Source of the DNA: Mactra quadrangularis
Lineage: Eukaryota > Mollusca > Bivalvia > Venerida > Mactridae
Length of the DNA: 64,000 nt
NCBI GenBank assembly: GCA_025267735.1
Contig: CM046294.1
Span: 2,886,001-2,950,000, forward strand
Direction of reading: 5' to 3'
The notes below the pieces were generated by a model, which saw only the letters and a list, made by a program, of their open reading frames with translations, was not told the DNA's origin and searched no databases. The first letter of the stretch is position 1; the number at the start of each line of letters is the position of its first letter. Positions 57,096 to 64,000 of this stretch are shown here, piece by piece. The position numbers and the translations under genes are program-made.

Positions 57096-57104
57096 ATGAG
57101 AGCT
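57096..57104 (+). repeat. 9-bp target site duplication, right (ATGAGAGCT)
   Basis: Exact match to 50005-50013, immediately outside the right tip CCAACTTCACATACCT. Confidence 0.9.
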
Positions 57105-57348
57105 TTAGAAATTCGTTATAACCTCATCCCTAATAAACGCCTTCAACATTTTATTTGAAAAGAGAAAAAATGGAATACCTAAACGATATCACTTTCATGA
57201 TAAAACATAGCAAATAAAAAACACTGCTGTTTTTTTCAGTATTTTTATATTCTAAATGATAAAAAAATAGACAGAACACAATTCATAATCTGTATTTCTA
57301 GTATATATACTAATTAGAAGTAAAATCACACAGCATAATTATTATAAT

Positions 57349-57629
57349 TCAAAATAAATGTGTACTGTCACATTGCTCGTGAATTTCTTCACTAAAGTCT
57401 CCATGTCCAGAACCGTTGTAATTCGATACCGACTCACAATCTATGGCATCATTTTCCACGCTAAATTCGTCAGTTCTTGACGTTACAAGCACATTTGTGC
57501 GTCTTCAAGGTCCTCGGCAGCCAACCCTTTAAAGTCTGACCCTTCATCATCACTTTTATGTCCAAACAAATGGTCTTCAGACCCATTCAGTGCTGACGAA
57601 ATAACGGACATAACACCACTCGCGCACAT
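57349..57629 (-). pseudogene. Short acidic ORF with one frameshift, unknown family
   Basis: From ATG at 57629 the frame encodes 48 residues (MCASGVMSVISSALNG... HKSDDEGSDFKGLAAEDLED) and stops at 57483. A one-base shift continues as VTSRTDEFSVENDAIDCESV to GSGHGDFSEEIHEQCD and a TGA at 57349. Composition is strongly acidic and coding-like; 'SD..GSDF.G...ED' resembles acidic N-terminal regions of some transposon-derived proteins. It could instead be a gene exon pair. No neighbouring exons seen. Confidence 0.35.
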
Positions 57630-57639
57630 GTTCCCGATC

Positions 57640-58300
57640 AACAAATATACAATAAAAGAAGTTGTAATAATCTAAGATTAGTGAAGAGAATAAACTTTTG
57701 AAATTTACTGGTGAAGTACTATTGAGCATAGTGCTGGGTATCTCCAGTCAAGATGCTATATTTAATTAATTTACATGTATCTAGTTTGATGATGCATCGC
57801 TATGCACTTAATTGGTGTAACAAAAATCAAATTCTTAGTTGTCACGCATGCTCGTGAAATTATCCTGAATAAGTCAGTATATTTAATTTTACTAATTAGC
57901 TAATTTGGCTTAAACAAACGGAAATAATAATGTTTTGTTTTTAAAATGAAATTCAGCACATCTATAGGGAAGATATTCAAAAACCAATGTCAAATAAAAT
58001 TGTTTTTTATTTATGTTATTTTTAGTACATGTTTCTATGGATGAAACGTGATAGTATTATTGGTACATATATGTATTTGAATGCCATTTATTCTATGAGT
58101 CATGCAATTTGAATTATATTATAACTGCCAGTAGCATAGAACTTTAATGCAACAAGAACTGTCATGTAAACTGGCAAACTATGTGACCTGCTTGTAGGTA
58201 ACTTGCTGGTCTGGGATAACCTGTACATATTTATTAAGTATAGTTCGTCAAACACTTCAAATGAGTTAAATATATTCTTATTATTCGCGGCCTACTCAAA
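57640..58300. other. No recognisable feature
   Basis: AT-rich, no repeat or ORF of note. Confidence 0.4.
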
Positions 58301-58334
58301 TGACATCTCCGAATTAAAACATTGGGCGCAGCCA

Positions 58335-58530
58335 CATTGATATTTCTGACTTAAGTCACCTGTTTTAGACTTAAGTCACCTCCCTAGCTGACTTAAGTTT
58401 TGTCTTAAGTTTATGTTTCAAAATCGACTTAAGTTGTTTTGTGAAACAGTGATAAGATAAAAACTAGACTTAAGCAACAAGCTAAGTTTAAAAATGAACT
58501 TAAGTTGTTTTGTGAAAGTGGCCCCTGATC
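58335..58530. repeat. ACTTAAGT-rich segment
   Basis: Nine or more ACTTAAGT/CTTAAG palindromes (GACTTAAGTCACCTGTTTTA, CGACTTAAGTTGTTTTGTGA), ending GTTTTGTGAAAGTGGCCCC. Looks like one end of a MITE; the matching left tip was not found. Confidence 0.5.
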
Positions 58531-60850
58531 CGATTTAATCTTGATTTTTTCTCACAATAACCACAAGATAAAGGGGCCATTCCTTGTACAATTCAAAAAC
58601 TTCAGGTTTAAAGATAATAATCTACTTTAACTGTATATAATATAGCAAACAAAACTCCACTATTCATTAACTGAGATCTTTAAACTGTTCATGTACGGAC
58701 GAATAGCTTGAACCATTTTATTACATAAGATGACGTAAACATCTCTACTGAGACGCATTACCTATAAGCGGTTATACCTACGCTGGAGATAAAGTCTGAA
58801 TTACAAGTGTAAGTCAAGAATCATTGCGCATATCATAGCAGACGATCTTTTTAATTGTTCATTACATTTATACTGAGGGACTACTTCTGGCTTCGGTGAA
58901 TTTCAAAATCGGCAAGAGTCTGAATTATGGAAAAAAAATTTGTTCAGGACTGAAGTCCCGAACAAATAAAAATAGCATTAACCATTATCATTGCGTTAAA
59001 TATTACAAAGCACTGCGTGATTTCCTGTATAATGAATTTATGGATAAAACCATCGACATATCCTCTTTTAGCAACCATTAATTACGATTATACCTAAATC
59101 TTAAGTATTGGACATTTTAGAATTTATACTTAAATCATAAGTAATAGTAATTTTAGAGTGTTTTTTTTTTTACTTCAACACTATGTAAAAAATTATAACA
59201 TTCATGTTATGGTGGAAGCATGAGTTATATAACTTTCCAGCGAAATACAGTAACTATCACATCGAGGCTTAATACAGCGTTCCGACTGGATATATAATGT
59301 TACTTTATTGTCTCTTTGAACAGTGATGGGCTATTAAATGATTGTAATACAGCAATGGTACGATGCTGAAAACACTATAAGATGATATCATGTAAGTAAC
59401 AGAATCGTTCCATTGTGCAATTGTTGTTTTTCACTGTCGTTGTAAAATGAGTACAACATGTACGTCTGGTAATTTGTATTTAGGAAAATGGCAAAATATT
59501 ATAAGTTTCTCTAAAATCACATATTTTACTTAAAAATCAACATTATATAATACATTTGTATGTGTAAAAAATAATTCATTTGAATATAAACCTCGGGCTT
59601 TAATAGCAATACAAATTTGTTCCATCTTGCATACTTGATAAAAGCTGTGGATAATGTTTAATAAAGACCACAAGCTTCATTTGTTTCTTTCTATTTTTAA
59701 AAATAACGAATACATGTACAAAAATTTGACACTTTCAGATAATAATATGAAATAATATGTAATTCCTTATTTCAGTGTTCTATATTAAAATCTAATATCA
59801 AGTCAAATTATGTTCTCCAAGTTGTAGACATTCACTGTCCAGACATACAGACATATCGAATGATGATATTGACATTCATGGGAAATTTAAGAACCTATGT
59901 TATAGACTTGATAAAATTTATTGTGAAAACTTGCCGTAATGTATTAATAATTAAGACCTTAAAACCCTGTATCAGTATTTTTTACTTCCAGACGTAATAC
60001 AACTAGAACCGATATCATATATGATGATGTCAACAACATTTCCCTTGTTGCTATATTCTATATTTTATGCCTGTTATAAAAATGTATAAAACGTCTACGA
60101 ATGGTCTTCAATTTTTAGGAATATACAAGTTACAAAATGTAATTGTTTCTCTGCTTAAGAGTTCCTTACAAAAACAATTGATTACAAAAAGTGTAAACAT
60201 ATTACAGGTCGTCCACGTAAACTTTGCATATATAAACATAGCCAGTTTCATTACACACCAATATTTAGGGGTGTATTATTTTTTCAGTTGTATAGTTAAG
60301 TTATTTGACACTTATTTATTACCTAAAACACGACCTGTAGGAACAGTTACAGTAAAACACAACAAACCTACCACATAGCAAACAGCAAAGGGAGAGAATT
60401 GTTTTTTTTAACTTTTGTTGTAAAAGAGACGCCACAAACATAACAAAAACAAGCACCTACGTTTTTCCGCATTGGAACTGGCAGTGGCAAAAAAAATATC
60501 ACTTAGTTTGAATACATTTAGAAAAGTATCAAAGAGTGCTTCATAATATACCTTATCTATCTTCAAAGTTGGCGTGTGCATTTAAACGTAATTATTCCAG
60601 GATACAATTATTGATAATTGTGAAAATTTGTGGCAAAGACCTAGGCGTGTTTCATGCATAATAACGATTTTAGATGACTTCAACATTTAAATCTTGTCAT
60701 AAAAGTATCAATTCTGAATAATCATATCAGCAAAGACCTTTTATAAGAGCTGCAGCATAATTTGTATCTAAGTTAAATACAGTCATTTAATAGGAATTTA
60801 ATTGCGTAAGATTTTCAAATGAGGTTTGCACTATAAGAATCAACGAAGCC
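58531..60850. other. No recognisable gene
   Basis: AT-rich. The plus ORFs at 58896-59081 and 60067-60378 lack domain signatures and have AT-biased random composition. Confidence 0.4.
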
Positions 60851-60859
60851 AAAATTGAA

Positions 60860-61045
60860 AAAAGTTGCAATTGGTCAAATTCAGTAAGGTTTAAATAGGT
60901 CACATTCAGTAAGGTTGAATGGGCAAAATAATGTAAGCTTTAAACAGGCCAAAATCAGTAAAGTTTAAAAAGACCAAAATCAGTAAGGTTGCAATGGGCC
61001 AAATTCAGTAAGGTTAAAACATATCAAAATCAGTAAGGTAATCTT
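60860..61045 (+). repeat. ~25-bp minisatellite (CAAAATCAGTAAGGTT)
   Basis: Seven imperfect units of CCAAAATCAGTAAGGTTTAAA-like sequence, with spacers varying by a few bases. Confidence 0.85.
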
Positions 61046-61144
61046 GCAAAAATTTAGTGTGTGTTTCACTTTTTGTTCTTCTTCTAAGACCGATCACAAT
61101 AACTCAACAAGTATTCTTCCAGTTTTTATTATCAAATATTGTTT

Positions 61145-61300
61145 TAGCAGGATCCCAAGGGATCTTTGTTATGACAATATGATCTTTAATTTAATGGAAT
61201 ATTGGTCATAATTAATATAACGTTCCCTAAGGTATCAATTATTTCTGAGATTACAATATTGCGAAACTTCAGGCCAACATATCGGTGGGAATGCAATTAG
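61145..61300 (+). repeat. Dispersed ~150-bp repeat, copy 1
   Basis: Shares GATCCCAAGGGATCTTTGTT, GGTCATAATTAATATAACGT, GGTATCAATTATTTC and ACTTCAGGCCAACA with 63255-63400, same order and orientation, about 2.1 kb apart. Confidence 0.65.
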
Positions 61301-62884
61301 AGGTGATGATTCGGTTAAAGCAAAACAGTAAATCACCGGGTCTTACTCTGTGGTAGAATACAACAGCTTGAGTGAATTTGATATCAAGTTTTTAAAAAAG
61401 CAAGAATATTTTATGAAAATGCGCCGGAAGAATCGGTACTCAACGTATGCATTGCCTTTTCTCCATATATTTGAACTAGTACCATCAAGAACGAAAAAAA
61501 ACTTTTGCGTTAATTATATAACACTATTGAGAAAACAAAAGAAATACAAGTTCGAAACAATTCAATATTAGTTATACATTAATTAATGTATTGTTATCAT
61601 TTTATTGGTGGTTTCCTACAATAAATAGTAAAGTACCATTAAATAAAACACCGGTCAGACAAAATAGCAATATGGATATATTTCAATGGGATTTTACGCT
61701 TAATCGTAAAATATACTTTACAAAGTATTAGGGTATACAAATACTGTTAAAGCATGACTTTTGTACTCCTGTATCACTTCTCGTTAAAGTTTACCAATTC
61801 GTAGATATAATTGTTTTGCATATCCTTTGTATTATTCAATTTGGATCACATTTAACCCAACTTTACTTGTATCTTACATTAAAACATTTCAACTGATGTT
61901 TTACTTGTATGATAGACAGACAAAAAGTTAAATCAAATGAAAATTTTGACACTTTTAAGAAACTATAGGGCTTATGTTTCAGACTTTATGAAATATATTC
62001 AAAAATCATGTGATCAAGTATGTGGTTGAAATTTACACAAGTATCAAGTATGCACAATTTTATTCACCCAGACGAGTCTATATAAGACATTATAAAGTAT
62101 TCACAATATTATCTATTTATACGTATAGCGTCCCCATCACTTAGACAACAATACTTTAAAGTTGGCATGTTCCAGACAGCACTTATTTACAATAGATTAT
62201 TTGCTAAAAATTAATACCTATAGTTGTTATTTGGTAAGTTATTGACTGATTCCTTTATTGTAATATTTACTAGGCAATTGTATAAATATATTGCACAATT
62301 TAAAGTCTTTTAATTATATTATATATGCCAATAAATAACTGGGAAATTAAATGTACTAATAAACGAAATGTTTTGAATTTAAACTTTCATGCATCAGTGC
62401 ATATTCAATTATAACTCCATTCGTATTAGAAAATAGTTTCATTATATTTGCAATCCGCGGTTATTATTTAATATTGATAGATCCCTTACTGAAAGAACTA
62501 TAATAGTTTGAACTTCCGTACATTGGTTTTTATAACTAGACTAGTGTTGGTCTGGTATGATAATACACATCTCGATATTTGTCATTAAAGGTTTGATTCA
62601 GTCAGTCATTAAATATGTTCTCAGCTCCGAATCAATTTCCTTCAGACCTGGTTAAATGGATCAGGAATTATATATATATATAAATGTTATATAGAATCCC
62701 TGAATGGATATACTACATGTATCAACTTGTTCATCGTCACTCAATTGACATTCGTTACCTTATACATATGGAATTGAACATTGAATTCCCTAACTATATC
62801 AAACAGTTTTGAAATCTCACCCAGACTCTATTTTATCTTAGATAGTAATCTTGCAAACATGACAACAAAATATAATGTATAATG

Positions 62885-62970
62885 CAATATGATGCAATAA
62901 TGCGATATAATGTAATATGATGCAATAATGCGATATAATGTAATATGATGCAATAATGCGATATAATGCA
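62885..62970 (+). repeat. 28-bp minisatellite, ~3 copies
   Basis: GATGCAATAATGCGATATAA plus TGTAATAT repeated three times, nearly perfect. Confidence 0.9.
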
Positions 62971-63254
62971 ATTAAAAACGTTTTCTGGCAAGTCTGTGCC
63001 AAAACTCATAACTTAAAACAAAGAGATGATTTTTTTTGTAACTGCGCCATCGTTTAAGTGGTAAACGGGAGAAACATCATAGAATCAATCTGTGACTAAA
63101 CTCCTCAAATGCATTATAACATTAAACTTAAAATTGTAAAGAGTGGTTCTTTCTGCAGCTTTGTCTTAAATAACATATTCCAAACTTTGTTTCAAAATGT
63201 TTAACAAAATCTTTACTGTTATTACGCTTTGCACTATTTACAAAATGTAGTTCA

Positions 63255-63400
63255 TAGAAGATCCCAAAGGACTTTTTGTTATGACCAAATTGTTGTTTGA
63301 ATTTTACGGAATGTTCGTCATAATTAATATAATGTTCTCTTGGGTATCAATTAATTTTGAAATAACCATATAACACAACTTCAGGCCAACAACAATGTGG
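63255..63400 (+). repeat. Dispersed ~150-bp repeat, copy 2
   Basis: See 61145-61300. This copy reads GATCCCAAAGGACTTTTTGT, CGTCATAATTAATATAATGT, GGTATCAATTAATTT, ACTTCAGGCCAACAACA. The remainder of the window to 64000 is featureless AT-rich DNA. Confidence 0.65.
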
Positions 63401-64000
63401 GACAAAGAATGTGACACATTGTAATTGTAACGATGTTTTCACTAGAAGTATAAAACATTTTGCCGTTTTCGTCAGAAGATCTGATACATAGTCTTTGGTG
63501 GCGTTTTTCGTCAAAAATGTCTGTTATAAATCAATTAGGAGATAAAGGTTTTGACAACACACATTTATCAAAAATTAATATAAGCTCACAAGTAGCACTG
63601 TCTAAAAACGTTTGCCTATCCAGAAATAGTGCTTATTAGTCATCCGATTCTTTTCAAATTTAAACAAATGATGATCTACATATGAGCACAACACTACCTA
63701 ATTTTTATCGAGAATTTTAGCACGAAATTTAATCAAATTTAAATCTAAAGTCAAAATTCTCATGACGCTTGGCATTTTCACATTCTCAATGATAAGACTT
63801 TGTTATTGTTGAACTTTTTAAATACTTTTTTCCTTACATTGTTTGGAGCGTCATTTTGATGCAAAAGCTGCTGTATACTTCGCTATTAGTACTATGACTG
63901 AAACTAGAAGGGGGAATTGTTATATTCAGGAAAATTCCCATTTTCAAAAGTTATTAAAGAATATTCAAATCATATGAAATTATAAACTTTTTATCGAATC

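Noticed and set aside
60067..60378. Plus-strand ORF of 103 codons
   Set aside because: AT-biased chance ORF with no family signature or neighbouring exon.

Overview
The window is an AT-rich, intron-rich stretch of animal nuclear DNA. The gene family present, the tRNA-derived SINEs and the dense MITEs all fit a mollusc, most likely a bivalve; I cannot name the species. There are no bacterial features. Most computed ORFs are chance or repeat products.

The left 38.5 kb is dominated by one host gene on the minus strand, a nose-resistant-to-fluoxetine (nrf-6)-like multipass acyltransferase. I could place 14 coding exons (about 670 residues) from the signal-peptide ATG at 38521 down to 561. Splice sites and reading phases agree at every junction, and the 3' part of the gene lies left of base 1. 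Exons 1-6 give a secreted NRF domain, exon 7 a membrane helix, exons 7-8 a polar linker, and exons 9-14 the start of the acyltransferase-3 domain. Intron 12 (2405-24312, 21.9 kb) is a transposon reservoir. It holds a 5'-truncated LINE (about 4460-7024), a complete inverted-repeat element (9670-14912), a roughly 170-bp tandem array (18260-19935), a large inverted-repeat structure (20141-24088) and two inverted blocks rich in CTATAG-type repeats.

From 38.6 to 64 kb I find no convincing host gene. The region holds SINE fragments, two copies of a hAT-like MITE, a CpG-rich MITE, a second large inverted-repeat element (50014-57095), a small decayed ORF (57349-57629) and AT-rich sequence with minisatellites.

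The main discovery candidate is a family of TIR transposons represented twice. The 9670-14912 element is flanked by the exact 9-bp duplication AAACAAAAC, the 50014-57095 element by ATGAGAGCT. Both begin with nearly the same tip (AGGTGYGTGAAGTTRG) and carry long, oppositely oriented subterminal tandem arrays: 126-bp units in one, 69-bp units in the other. A 9-bp duplication fits Mutator-like elements, but no transposase is recognisable. Inside the first element a single array monomer is itself flanked by a 9-bp direct repeat. Inside the second sit a broken Tc1-like element with TA target sites, a fossil LINE tail and a hairpin MITE, giving a relative order of insertions.
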